This document shows positions 23,201 through 35,115 of a DNA stretch of 64,000 bases, in pieces. Location of the stretch: NCBI GenBank assembly GCA_963422465.1, contig OY730174.1:2940914-3004913 (forward strand), in the 5' to 3' direction. Source of the DNA: Lichina pygmaea. Taxonomy: Eukaryota > Ascomycota > Lichinomycetes > Lichinales > Lichinaceae. Numbering within the stretch: position 1 is the first letter of the stretch; every line of letters begins with the position of its first letter. The notes under the pieces are model-generated. The model made no database searches. It was given only the letters and a program-made list of their open reading frames with translations, and was not told the origin of the DNA. The translations under genes and the position numbers were made by a program.

Positions 23201-26200
23201 GAGAGCAGGCCGAGCCTGATCTCCCCGTGCCCGCCGAGGTTTCCTGGCCCCTGGTGCTGGAATGAAGGGGCGGAAGAAGCAACTCGGCGGACGAACGGAG
23301 GGATCGTCGCGAGGCGTCCATGCCGAACCACGGCCTGGCTGCTGATACCCCACGACGACGGCCTCGGTTCGAGACCTACAGCAGCTGCTACAGCTGATCT
23401 TTAGCTCGTCGGCCCCGTGCCGCGTTCAAGCGCCAGCGTCCGTGTAAGAGGCCACCGATTGTACGAAGGTGCTCGTAGTACTTTACGTATCGTACACACG
23501 TAAGCCATATCAGTGGCAGAGGACCTTGGACGGAAGGTCAAAAACAGAAAACAAGACCGACGCAGGTAGCATTCCAGACAGCATCAGAGGAGAATGCTAC
23601 GATACTGCGTGCCGGTCGTCGAAGCGTCCCAACCGGTGAGGGAACAAAGATCTCGTCGACACAGGACGCTGATGATCACGTCCACCGTCAACGGTGGATC
23701 GGGGCACGGCGCAACCTCGTCGGCCTCGGTCCCAAAGACCCAGACAAGGTTTACCGAAGCCTGCGTACTGGTACGGACGCTATTCCGCTTTATCGGAGAG
23801 CTCCGGGCCGCAGAAAAAGAGACGGTCCAAAAAGAAAGCAGCATGGGAGAAGAGAAAGAGGCAGTGGTGATTGAATGATCTACGAGTACGTGGTACTCGC
23901 TGATGTCAATCAGAGCAAGGAGTACGTACGTACTCCGTAGTCTTTGATCTTTCCCACACAATCTTTGCTCGATGCCACCTTGTCGCCACGAGGATCCGGT
24001 GCACATACATACAGTATCATTTCTCCAGTCACTGTCGGCTGCAGACCGTTCTCGGAGCACTGTCCTAAGCAGATGCGTGGGCTGGCGTGCATGGTCCCTG
24101 GTCGGCAGAAGCCATCAGATTTTGAACTTCCGTCAAGGCTTTGTTTCAGAGTTGACGTCACATGAAGTATCACGTGAGCGTCAAGAAGCATAGACATGTG
24201 ATCTCAGTACACGTGACGACCCGCGTGGAGCCAAGAAGTACCAAAGTTTCGGTGACGCGAAACACTGCGGCCTGAGCTTATGTCAGCATCACGGAACCTT
24301 GTACATTGTTTTTACGTACTCTCATGCCCTACGTACTGTACGTAAGACCATACGCACAAACCGGCCTCTGAGGGATTTGATTACCCACGTCGCTCGTGGT
24401 CAACTTTGCGTTCCGTGATACGCTTCCTTGAAACCCCATCCCCCCACGGCCCCCCCCCCCCCCCCCCCTCCTCCTCCTCCACCCTTCCCCACCCACAAAC
24501 TACCGCCGCCACCACACACCACACGGGCCGGCATAATCCCTGACAGTACCGGCATAGCCGTGAACTGGTGCCGACAGACCGAGGTCGTTCTTGGTTTCGA
24601 TCCGCGTGTTGCATTTAGAGTGCTGGTCGTGATATTAGAGGACCAAGACGTAGGAACACTAAGGTGTAGCAGTCGGCGAACAGGGCAGCTGTAGGCCTGT
24701 GGTACGATGCTCGCGGCCGAGGTGTGATACCGCGGCGAGGCTCGCTCGTCAGTGCTCGCCAAAGCTAACGTACCGGTGCTCGTTAGCTACCCATAGTAGT
24801 ACTACATACGTAGCACAGCACCCCAAGTCATCGGCCATTTCTGCCCAGGTAGCAGAAGTAGAGTACTTCTCGGCGACGAGATCACGACGCATGCTCTGGT
24901 GGTCTGGCCGTACTGTACGAAGTACGAGGCAATACCTCCGTACATACCCATCTATACTGTATGCGGCCGTCCAGGATTACGGTCCGATGCACCTTGCTGC
25001 GTACGGCAGATGGGATTTTCATTGTCATTCGGACGACAGGGATGATCATCGTCATCATCGTCATCATCCGGGGCCCTGTCCAGGTTGGAAGAAGCCCTCG
25101 GACGAGCTGGGCATCAAACGGTATGTCATCTCAGGCACTGACGTGCGGCATAGCCGGCCATAGCCGATCCGTTGCACTCGGCCGTCCACGCCGTCTGATG
25201 GACGAGCGAGGAGTAGCCCAAGGGACGGTCGAAGGAAGATCCGTCAAGCTCCAGGATACGCTTCACGGTCTCGACGCTGCTCGGACGACATACAGTTGGT
25301 ACTGGCGTTGGCATTCCTACTCGACCGTACCGAGTACGGGACGTAGTACTGTATGACGTCCCACGGTGTCCTCCCCTGGGCTCAGGAGCAGCTGGAAGCT
25401 GGCTACTAGCCAGCCACCCCATGTCCCACAGTTTCTTGGCAGTATAGCGCTGGTTAGGCGCTGCGGAGAGAGGGCTTTCACCCTAGCTGATCTCGGGTTT
25501 TCCTTACCTAATGTTTCGTCTAGATCTCTGGTACCAGAGTATATGCTGCGTTTAGTCCGAGCAAAGTGTGGCGACTGGTGATTTGGCTGAAATGGCCTCT
25601 ACTCGTCGCAAGATTACAACAAGTACATACGAGGTACAGTATCGAGATGGCTTCCGATCAAGCAATCGCGAAGGAGGAGCACCATCGTTTCCGACGCCGC
25701 TGGCTGCTTGGGTCGCGACTGCGAACGTACAGGTACGCGGCTCGGCAGATGTAGACGGCGGCGCATGGAATCTCATCGTCCGTGCTTGCGTACACAATAC
25801 TCGTTGTATCGGTAGCTCACCAGCCAGATCAATTATGAAAACTTTGTGCATTCTTATGATCCCTGGCTCTGGACTGGAGCTCCATCAGCAGACCGGGTCC
25901 GCTCGGCCGCGACGGCCTGACATTCTTTTGTTCCGGCGAAGACTTGCTGTTGCTGAGATAATCAGTAGTGTCTCACTGCTCAGACCGACTACGATACACC
26001 AGATACATACGCCGTACGTATCGCGTACCTTGACGTTTGCTAAAAAAAAAGAAAGGCCGAGGACGGCTCGCGACCTGGGTGACGACGGCACAGGTACCGG
26101 AGCGCATCACGACCATAAGATCTCACGCTCATGAATACCGTCGCGACAGTACCCGAACCAAGAGCCGTGGCCGGTGCTAGGACGAGGGGGAGGTTAGCTG

Positions 26201-27470
26201 GCCGAGGTTCTCGTCGGCGTTGCTGCCGTTGCTGCTGCGGCTGCTGTTGCTGCTGCTCGTCGCCGCTCGGTTTGCGCCCCTCCAGCGCAAGGTCGACGAA
26301 CGAAGCTACTAGAACCACCGGTCACCCCTCCATCTCGACCACCACCACCACCCGCAAAAGGAGTCGACTACTCGTGGCGTTCCAGCCGCTCCAGGACGAA
26401 GACCGAGCGACGCAGCGGCTATTGTGGTCGACTTCCGACTTCCATCCAATCCGGTTCACATCCACATCCTGTTCCCCCCCCACCCACGAGCTCGACACCT
26501 CCCTGACGTCGCCGACGGCGACGAGACACCACGACCGCTTCCTGCTTTTCCCTCTTGACGTCTGACTTCACCCTTCACCCCACCGACTTCGCTGCCTTGC
26601 TCCATCCAGGCTGGTTCCATCGTGTTGGGTCGCTTGTGGCCTTCCCGAACCGTCTACCGACGCCTCCCAGACCACTCCGGTAGTCCGCTAGGTCTGGAGT
26701 AACCACCCTTCATCGCAACGTCCGAGGCTGTATCCCGCCACGTCGGACCCTCGCCAACGCAGGTCGCGCCGGCCAGGAAGGCCGAGCTCGGAACGGATCC
26801 GCCCAGACGAAAGGGCGTAGGTCGGCGGCGGGGGGGGGAGGGGCTCGACCACGTCCACGAAAATCCTGATCGTACCTGACCAGGCCGAGGAGGGGCTCGA
26901 CCGCGCACAGGGCTGCAGAGCCAAGCTGCCCTCTGCTCCGATCCGCCGGCGACGAGAAAAGCAAAGGAGAGGACGGCGGACCGGACCACATCCGCCCCCG
27001 GGGGGAAAGGAAGCCGGGCCCAGCGGTCGACGAGGTCGAGCGGGCGCGCGAGCGCAACGTGCGCCGATCCAGACGTCCATGATCGTCGTGTTGCCGATGA
27101 GGCCCGAGGCGACCGAGGTAGGCGTCGCCGTCGTCGGCCCGTAACCGTAGGTCGCGTCGCCCACCCCGCGAGCCTCTGCGTTCCCCCGACTCCCCGACCG
27201 CCGCTGCGCCTCTCCGTCGCTCGAACCCGGCGATCCGACAGGATCGATCGACCTAGCTCGCCGCCATCTCTCGGGACGCGCGAGGTCCGTACGCACCGGG
27301 CAGCCCGGCCGGGAGGGCTCCGGATCCGACCCTCGTGAGAAGGAAAATCGAACCCGACGGGGGAACGGATCGCAAAGCCCGCGAGGTGCTCGACGAGCTT
27401 GGCGCAACGAACGCACGACCGCGAATGCGACGGTCGCAGAGCGACGGTCTCGACCGGGTCTGAAAGCAAC

Positions 27471-27535
<65 letters not shown>

Positions 27536-27723
27536 TCGAGACCAGCGACGTTCCGGAACAGGTCTTGGTCGTTCGGCATCCCGCCGGCGTTCATGACCGG
27601 CTCGATCCAGCTTCGTCCGGGGTTTACGGCTGGGAGGTGAAGGGAGCTTTGGCTCGACAACGCAGGACAGAGGCAAGTGGACTCTTCGGGGAATGGCCGT
27701 CGTCGATCCTTGAAAGCGTCGCG
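20223..27723. other. Long spacer without a supportable gene
   Basis: About 7.5 kb. Open frames occur because the DNA is GC-rich, but none shows a known domain, consistent frame or splice pattern. The stretch 21422-21931 on the minus strand has a phrase TIALANGTLKPFGIVRVRL that recalls retropepsin-like domains, too little to call. GTAC/TACGTA words are very frequent (for example 23460-23500, 24300-24350, 24780-24960, 25320-25345). A C19 run lies at 24450-24468. The last ~1.1 kb (26600-27723), with an (ACG)n tract at about 27478-27535, is probably promoter and 5' UTR of the next gene. Confidence 0.6.
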
Positions 27724-28609
27724 ATGGCGACCGCGGGGCCGGACGAGAAGCGCCCGCGCTTGAGCTCTTGGGACGGGCACACGCACCCTCATGCGATCCA
27801 CCAGCATCCCCATCCCCATCCTCATCCTCATCCTCATCCTCATCCTCATCCTCATCCTCATCCTCATCCTCATCCTCATCCTCATCATCCCCATTCCCAT
27901 CATCACTCGACCGAGACCGTCGTGCCCTATCCGAACCACGTGCTCCCCCATCCCGTCGCGCACCATGCCGCCGCCGCGTCTTACGGCGAGCACGACCATC
28001 GGGAGATGCCCAACGCCCCGCACTACGGCCAAGGCGCCGGCTACGGGGCAGCCATCGAGGCTCTGCAGGCGCCGTACCAGCCCGACCCGACCTACGCCCG
28101 CCCCGGCGGCACTCCCGTGAAGTCGGCCTCGCCGGCCGACGCTGCGTCGTCGCACGCCGCCGGCGCTCTGTCTTCCGGACCGGCCGGGACGGTGCCGCCG
28201 TCCTTGACGCTCCCGCCGCCCTCTGCGTCCACGACGACGCGCTCGCTGAGCATCTCGACCGCCGTCGACGTGGCGGGTGCGCCCCCCTACGCCGAACAGC
28301 AGGCGGGGCATCCGTCCGAGTCGCACCATCCGCCACCGCTCGAGAATCACCACGGCGTGCCTGTCTCGGGGCACGAAGGTCTACCGCCGTCGCACATGGG
28401 GAGCCATACCGCTTCGCCCGTCTCGGCCGGTCCTCGCGATCCGTACTACGGCTACGTGAACGTGACGACGACCTATCCGCCACGTCGGAAACCCATCAGG
28501 GCCGCCCAAGTACGCAAGCACCCCTCTCGGCGAAACGCTTTTTTTTTTTTTTTTTTTCTTTCTTCCCCTTCCCTTCCCCTCTCGTGCGCGTGCGCGTGCG
28601 CGTGCGCGT

Positions 28610-28644
<35 letters not shown>

Positions 28645-28956
28645 TTTCGTTCGGTCGACTGGCTCGGCCACCTTGCTCACGCATCGTCTCTCGACCGATC
28701 TAGGCATGCGACGCGTGTCGGCAGCGGAAGGCGAAGTGCGACGAGGGCCGACCTCTCTGTGGTTTCTGCAAGGAAGCGATGATCCCCTGCGTGTACCGTG
28801 AAGTCCCACCCCCCAAGTAAGTCTTCCTCTCCGGACGACTCGGACGCCCGTACGCACACACTCGTCACGGAGGTGGGGACGGGTCCGTCGACGGCCACGT
28901 CGACGGAGATCGGTCAGGTCCCGACCTCCGCGATCTCGTCCGGAAAGTGCGCGGGG

Positions 28957-28987
<31 letters not shown>

Positions 28988-31915
28988 CGCTGACGGCACG
29001 TGCCGCAGACAGGACCGGACCATGTTGCAGATCCTGCACAAACTCGACAAGCTGGACCGACTCGATCACCTGGAGCAGGACATGCAAGACCTCCGGGCGA
29101 GACTCCAGAAGACCACGGACGCGCTCGAGAGGCTGGACCCGGCCGTCGCGCCGGAGCAGCGTCCGTCGGGAGCCGGGTCCGGCGTGGCGCCCGTCGGCGG
29201 TGCGGCGTCGGTCGAAGGGCCCGGCGCGCCGAAGGCGACCGAGGAGGCCGGGGTCGACCTGCCGGCGCAACCGCCGGACCACCTCCCGGTCGACTCGGAG
29301 CTCTCCATCCCCATCGAACACACGACGGCGGCGCACAAGCTGCTCCGCTGGCCGTCGATCCAACAGTTCGTGCACCTGACCACCAAGAACGAGCAGTACG
29401 TGATGCAGGGCGAAGAGCGTCGCGGCATCCTCCGCGTGTGGGGACGGGGCGAGGGCGGCGACGTGTTCGAGGGCGATCCGCTGCACGTCTACAGCCCGGG
29501 CGTGAGCACGGATCGAGACGACGTCTTCCGCCGCGGCGGCGGCGGCTTCGCGCGCGCGCCGTCGGCCGCGGCGGCGGCCGGCGAGCCTCCGCGACGCCCG
29601 CCGGTCGAGGGCATCGGCGGCCTCAACCCGGACGGCTCGCTCAAGATCGACACCTCGACCGTGGTCGCGCTCATGAACAGCTACGTCGCCCACATCCACG
29701 CGCTGCATCCCTTCCTCGACACCGAGAGGCTGACGCCGATGGTCTGCGCCTTCGCCGACCGTTACGGCTCGTCGTCGTCGTCGTCGTCGTCCAAGCACGG
29801 CCAGGCGCGCTCGCCGTACTCGGTCTCGAGCCCGATCGTCGTGGCCGGGGCCGAGCTGCGACGCGACTCGATCGGCCTCGCCAAGGCCGGCAAGCGGAAG
29901 CGCTCGGCGCTCGCCCACGCCGGAGGCTCGGGCGTGTGGGGGACGGGCCTGCCCGGCGCCCGCGGCCTGCCGGAGCGGTCCATAGGGTCCGCCGTCGTGC
30001 TCCTCGTCGCCGCGCTCGGCAAGATCTGCGACCACAAGGAATACCTGCCCGGGCCGGTCCTGGAAACGGTGTCGGACGCCGAATCGGCCTCGGCCTCGGC
30101 CTCGGCCTCGGCCGCGTCCGCGCCGCCGGCGCCGGCGCCGCCGACCACGGCCACCTCGAACACGACGGATTCGTCCCCGCCCTTGCGCAACGAGTCGCCG
30201 CCGGTCTCGGTGAAGCATTCGCCTGCGTCGTCGCACTCGTCGGGTCTGACCTCGGCCGGTTCTCCGCAGGACGCGCCACGCCTGCCCTACCTGCCCGGTC
30301 GGCCTCCGTCGATCGAGGAATGGAGTCCGCAGCAGGACCGCGGTCCGCTGCCGATGAACGCCGACGTCATCCCCGGACTGGCCTACTACGCGTACGCGAC
30401 CGACATCTTGGGAAACCACCTGGGCGGCAACGAGCTGGCTCACGTCCAGGCCGGTCTCCTGGCAGGCCTCTACGCCGGCCAGCTCGGCCGCGTGCTCGAG
30501 AGCTGGAGTTGGATCAACTGGGCGTGTAGGAGCTGTCAGGTGCTCGTGCGACGGTACGTCTTTCTTTCTTTCTTTGTGGGGATCCGTCGTAACACTGGCC
30601 TTCCCCCCCCCTCCCCCCCCCCCCCCCCCCCCCCCCCTCCTCCCTCCTCCCTCCTCCCTCCGGGGATTGCTGACGCCGGGCTTCGGGCTGATTTCTCCAG
30701 GTGCAACATCGGCAAGGACAACGGCCCCTCCAAGAACTCGATCGTCGTGGCCTTTTGGACGTGTCTGCAGCTGGAAAGGTGAGCGTGTCCGGGGGCGGCA
30801 CCGGCGTCGACCGAATATCCTTCTCGTTGACGTTTTTTCTCAGCGACATCCTGGCCGAGCTCGACCTGCCGCCGAGTGGCATCTCGCGATTGGAAGATGT
30901 CATGTCCTTTCCGATGTTCCAGCCGTCGCTGATGTGGACGTATTACACGGCCCAGATCGGGTTGCGCAAGCTGCTCAACCGCGTCCATTACGCCCTGTAC
31001 AAACCCGGACGTAAGTATCCGTCCCCAGGCCACGGATGGCGAAGGCGGACCGCCGCGCGTCGGGATGTTGACCGCCGCAGACGATTCGAAACACTCGTCC
31101 TGGTCCCTCGGCGAGCTCACCGAGCTCGAACGACAGCTCCGGAACTGGCGCAACCTGCTCCCGCCGGAGCTCCAGTGGAACGACGCGGAGCCGCCGCACT
31201 CGGACATCAACGCCGCACGGCTCCGGGCAAAGTACTACGGCGCCCGATACATCATCTACCGGCCCTTCCTGCACCACGCCCTGCACCCGATGGACCGACC
31301 GGGGAAGGCGGCCCGCCTGCAGGCCGGTAGTCCTTCCACGGGCTCGTTGCGCGGCTCGAGACAGGCGTCGCCGAGCCATCCTCTCGGCGGGAGCGTGACG
31401 CCGGCGTACGGCGTCGTGTCGGGCCGACGGCCGAGCGAGGTGATGCCGCCACCGGCGCCGACCAACTTTGGCCACATCGACGAGACGGTGCTCACGGCGT
31501 GCCGGAACTGCATCGAAGCGGCCATGCAGAGCACCCAGGCCTTTCACGGCATCGCCCACCGGCCCATCGTGACGAACATCTTCGGCACTGCGCACGCGTA
31601 AGTCTGGACGTCCTTTGCCGCGGAACGAGCCAGCCCTCCCATCTGCCACTGTTCCCCCGCCGCACAGCCCACACCTGTCCCGGCTAACGGTCACGTTTCT
31701 TTTTTTTTACACATGTTGGTCGTGCCGAAAAGACAATTCGGCAACCTCCTGGTGCTACAAGCGGCCTCGCGACATCCTGTCCTTCGGGATCTCGTGCCAC
31801 AGGACCGGCTCAACCACCTCCTCAACAAGACCATCATGTTCCTGCGGAACCTGTCGCCCATCTCGCCGACGCTCCGGTTCGACGCCCGCATCCTCGAGCT
31901 CTCGATGCGCACGCT

Positions 31916-31946
<31 letters not shown>

Positions 31947-32000
31947 AGCTCGTTTTCGTCGACGGGCGGTAACGACGGCGGCCACGGCCACGGTTGGTGA
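27724..32000 (+). CDS. Zn2Cys6 fungal transcription factor, seven exons
   Basis: Model: 27724-28509, 28704-28816, 29009-30553, 30701-30778, 30844-31010, 31081-31597, 31733-32000; all phases fit, giving 1,157 residues. The start MATAGPDEKRPRLSSWDG was chosen over the upstream in-frame ATG 27565 because it resembles N-termini of this class. Residues 22-60 are a His-Pro tract from a CATCCT microsatellite. The binuclear zinc cluster (exon 2, about residues 263-290) reads C-x2-C-x6-C...C-x2-C-x6-C (ACDACRQRKAKC, CGFCKEAMIPC). A coiled coil follows (KQDRTMLQILHKLDKLDRLD, about 300-330). The fungal_trans middle domain spans exons 3-7, with NSYVAHIHALHPFLD (about residue 520), FWTCLQLESDI, YGARYIIYRPFLHHAL and FGTAHAQFGNLLVLQA. 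It should act as a nuclear DNA-binding regulator; target unknown. The C-terminus has a Pro run (about 31915-31945). Confidence 0.88.
27803..27897 (+). repeat. CATCCT microsatellite coding His-Pro repeats
   Basis: About fifteen CATCCT/CATCCC hexamers in exon 1 of the transcription factor, in frame, giving a His-Pro tract of some 30 residues. Length polymorphism would change the protein without breaking it. Confidence 0.9.
28960..28987 (+). repeat. G28 run inside an intron of the transcription factor
   Basis: An uninterrupted run of 28 G in the 192-nt intron between exons 2 and 3, 21 bases before the CCGCAG acceptor. A matching C25 run (30613-30637) lies in the next intron. Intron 1 has a T run and (GCC)n (28540-28645). 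Confidence 0.9.
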
Positions 32001-33592
32001 ATGGCATCTGGCGGGCCTCGGTTCTGGCTGCAGTCGGCGACGGCTACCGCGCCACCGATCAAGCATCGGAGGACGCGACGCGACGCGACGCGACTCGACC
32101 GGACCGGATTCGAGAAGCACAGAAACGGACTGGCAGGCACGGCTTCGGCGTCGAGCGTCTGGCCGCCGGTCCGCCGGTCCGCGCGCTCGTCCGGAACCAC
32201 CGACCGAGCCGATTCGAAGTGCGTGCTTCGAAGACGTCGAGCCGTCCAGCTCGCCCTGCCTCGCCAAACCCACGCCGTGCGGCAACACGTCTCTCGCGGC
32301 CGTCGTACGACCGTCTCTCTGTACGACTCCACGCCATTCTTCCCGTCCACCAACGGTTCTCCGCTCCTGTCTCATCAATCGCCACGCCATCTCCTCCAAC
32401 ACCGCCTCTCTCGGACGGTCGCCACGCCACGCTCTCCAAGAGTTCTCTCGTCGGCGACCCTCGGTCCCGATCCGGTGCCCTTGCCGGATCCGTCCCTCCC
32501 CTCTTGCGTCCCGCGAGAAGATGGCACTACCTGATGTCAAAGCCGTCGCAGATCTCCTGCCGTGCGCAAGCTCCGGCGAGAGGGAACTGTTGGATCTTCT
32601 TGCCATCTCTTCCAACCGTCTCACCTCTCAGGCCATACCACCCGCGTCGCTCTCTTGTGACCTGTCCACTTCATCCATCCTCATCTATCCTCCTCGTACA
32701 TCTCTCTCGAGAGGAGACATCCGCACAGGTTCGTCACCCAACGCTCCTCATCCCAGACCTCCCAATCTGTCCAGCCCGGATCTGTCATCTTACCCCCACC
32801 AACATCTTCATCTCCCACATGTCTTCTCCCAATCATCCACACAAAGCCGTATCTTTTTTCTCAATGTACCAACCACCCCTTACCATCATGTATCGGTTGG
32901 GCGTCTGAGCGATCTTACAAGTCTGCTTGCTCTGTTGGCGACGTCTGCCTGCTCTTTGTGCAGTCTCATCTGACTGTTGGATCTCATTTGATCTTTCGGT
33001 CCGGTTTGATCGATTCCACTTTTGAGTTGTGGGGGGTGGGTACTTGGACAGCGGATCGGCGGGGCGGTGGTGGCAGCCGGGTGGTGGCAACTTGGTGTCG
33101 GGGTGCCTTGGTGCAACCTTTGTTGCTAACCACCGCTTTGCTGCCACTCCCGTTGTCGCTTCCACTCTTCAGTGGCAACCACTGTTCAGATGCCGTCCAG
33201 GTGACTTATCATCGTTCTTGTCAAGTCCATCTTCATAGTTCTCGTTGTACATAGTACCTTCTTTCAAGTATCTGCCGGTCAACTCATCTTTCTGTCGTCT
33301 GTCTATCCATCTATCCATATCACTCATCGGTCCCGACCTACCACTCCATTTCACCTCTTGCGACCACCTTTCTTCCATCCTTCGCAAGCCAGTCTCAGTG
33401 CCACATTCTTCAACATACCATCATCACTGCATCACCTTCATCCTTCCAGATCTCTCTCCACTTGATCCTTTTCTCCTGTCAATCCATCTTGATCATCGAG
33501 CCAGGCTGCTTACCACAGTGCCAGCCCTATTTCATGACATCTCCTTTGACAGGCCCTACCCCATCTTTGTTCCTGTTTCCACTATCGTACCC
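32001..33592. other. Spacer after the transcription factor
   Basis: CT-rich, probably 3' UTR at first. Open frames on the plus strand reach beyond 32900, but they switch frame at will and contain no domain. A GC-rich to AT-richer change occurs around 32600. Nothing else recognised. Confidence 0.5.
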
Positions 33593-33697
33593 ACTCACTC
33601 TGTTCATGCTCACTCCTGTTCATGCTCACTCTGTTCATGCTCACTCTGTTCATGCTCACTCCTGTTCATGCTCACTTCTGTTCATGCTCACTCCTGG
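33593..33697 (+). repeat. Minisatellite, 15-16 bp unit
   Basis: About seven units of GTTCATGCTCACTCT/CCT in tandem. No cas-like genes or spacers, so it is a simple minisatellite. Confidence 0.85.
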
Positions 33698-33821
33698 TCA
33701 CATTCACATACTGCTACTTTATACCTACAGTACATCTACACTCCACCAGCACTGGTCAATCATGTCTAGACATATCCCCCACAAGAGGGAAAGAGGGAAG
33801 GAGGGGGGGGGGGGGGCTGGG

Positions 33822-35115
33822 TTGATTTGATCCTTACACTGATCCAGCTATCAAGCCACACAGAACTTCTCGAATCATCTTCATCTCTGGTTGACTCAAC
33901 TCGGGGAATCTCACACATCTACTGTACAGCCTGCGGTTCATAATGTACATTCCGTGGGGAAAGCCCCCAAACCCCGTAGGGGAAATAGGGGCAAACCACA
34001 GTAATAAGAGTTCTTGTCGATCTCGACAGATATCAGGTGAGCTATTTCATACATCTGGCGAGGAGTACATCTTAGACAAGTTCTGTGAATCTCCCAAGGG
34101 GGGGGGGGGGGGGGGGTTTGTGTGGCAGAATGTCGGGGGATGGGTCAGATTCGAACTGACGACTAGTTTAGTCAGGTTCTCCAGGCCTGACACCACTTTT
34201 AGTTCCGGGGTCATGGGTGCCACGTAGTGGGTTAGTTTATGGTAGTCACCTCCTCCAGGCCTGACAACCTGCTACGTAGTTCCAGGTCATGGGTGCCAGG
34301 TACCGTACCCGATCACATGACGGTCGATATCAGATAACGAGCAGTTAAGGGGCCCCCTTGATAAAATTTTGTACAAGTCCACTATCCTTGGCTGGAATCA
34401 TCTCAAATTTTTATATTGGGTGGAGAATCATATAGAGAAGAGATGTCGAGTAATAGAGCTCTAGTATACAAAGCGTGATTGCTTTCTCAGGACTCAATCA
34501 TGTTAATTGGTTCTGGGGCCTCCTAATCTTCCCACCTGTCATCTACATCATCAACATCAGAAGAAGACTGTTTTGACTGGTGAATGAGTCTTTCTTGCAG
34601 TTGTTACAGCCTTCTGATCTTTTTCCTCCCTCTCTGCCTGCTTCTACAAGGTGCTGTATTCTGCACTTGAAACAAGACTTCCCAACAATACGCTTTGCAA
34701 GATCCTAGACAGTCTGGGGAGTCATAGACTATTCCTGGATGCTAAGGGCACCAACACATTCCACTAGCTTTACTTCCTGGGGTCTTCTGCTGATGTCAAT
34801 GATGAAGATGACCGGTGGGAAGACAAGGAGGTCGCAAGGACTAAGTAATAAAGTTGAGTTCTGAGAAAACAGTCACACTGTGTATACTAGAGCTCTATTA
34901 CTCGATATCTCTTCTCTATATGATTCTCCACCCAATATAAAAATTTGAGATGATTCCAACCAAGGATAGTGGACTTATACAAAATTTCATCAAGGGGGCC
35001 CCTCAACTGCTCGCTATCTGATATCGACCGTCATGTGATCGGTACGGTACTGTACTGTGTACTGTAGTGGGGAAACTCTCACCCAGCTTCCCGCTAATTT
35101 ACACCACGCCACCCC
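33822..35115 (-). mobile_element. tRNA-derived SINE, copy 2, split by a foldback element
   Basis: Same SINE as 13041-13476. The LINE-like tail is at the left (33822-33890), the body continues to about 34235, and the tRNA-like 5' end is at 35060-35115 beyond the inserted element. B-box and T-arm at about 34142-34165. A partial internal duplication of CCAGGCCTGAC...TCATGGGTGCC occurs at 34178-34299. Flanks share ~35 bases (33761-33797 and 35115-35151, CATGTCTAGACATATC versus CATATCTAGATGTATC), differing mostly by transitions. This is long for a target duplication, but the arrangement fits one. A G run of about 18 lies inside (34098-34117). Confidence 0.75.
34300..35053. mobile_element. Foldback (long-TIR) DNA element with pogo-like remnants
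   Basis: Inverted repeats of ~170 bp, about 34301-34470 and 34881-35051, nearly identical (CGATCACATGACGGTCGATA at the outer ends, CTAGTATACA at the inner). They enclose ~410 bp. The minus strand of the interior reads, with stops, KLVECVGALSIQE and MTPQTV-DLAKRIVGK. This resembles the helix-turn-helix N-terminal region of pogo/Fot1-type transposases; a basic Cys-containing tail follows. It is non-autonomous: transposase core absent. It sits within the SINE, after TCATGGGTGCCA and before GTAGTGGGGAAACTC. A TA target duplication is plausible but cannot be separated from the GGTACCGTAC ends. Confidence 0.72.

Noticed and set aside
21376-23404. Several long frames on both strands (up to 272 residues)
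   Set aside because: They overlap each other, show no motif except a weak retropepsin-like phrase on the minus strand, and have no consistent codon use or splice pattern.
26654-28483. 609-residue open frame on the minus strand across the transcription factor's start
   Set aside because: It is a GC-rich shadow: Arg/Ser/Asp-rich, no domain, and overlaps exon 1 whose sense frame encodes a recognisable protein.
28914-30443. 509-residue minus-strand frame and a similar plus-strand frame at 29000-30529
   Set aside because: Both lie over exon 3 of the transcription factor and are Arg-rich frame shadows without domains.
31615-32973. 452-residue plus-strand frame
   Set aside because: It begins in the last intron of the transcription factor and runs through its final exon in another frame; Ser/Arg/Pro low complexity only.
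33593-33697. CRISPR-like array
   Set aside because: Units are directly adjacent without spacers, and the genome is eukaryotic.
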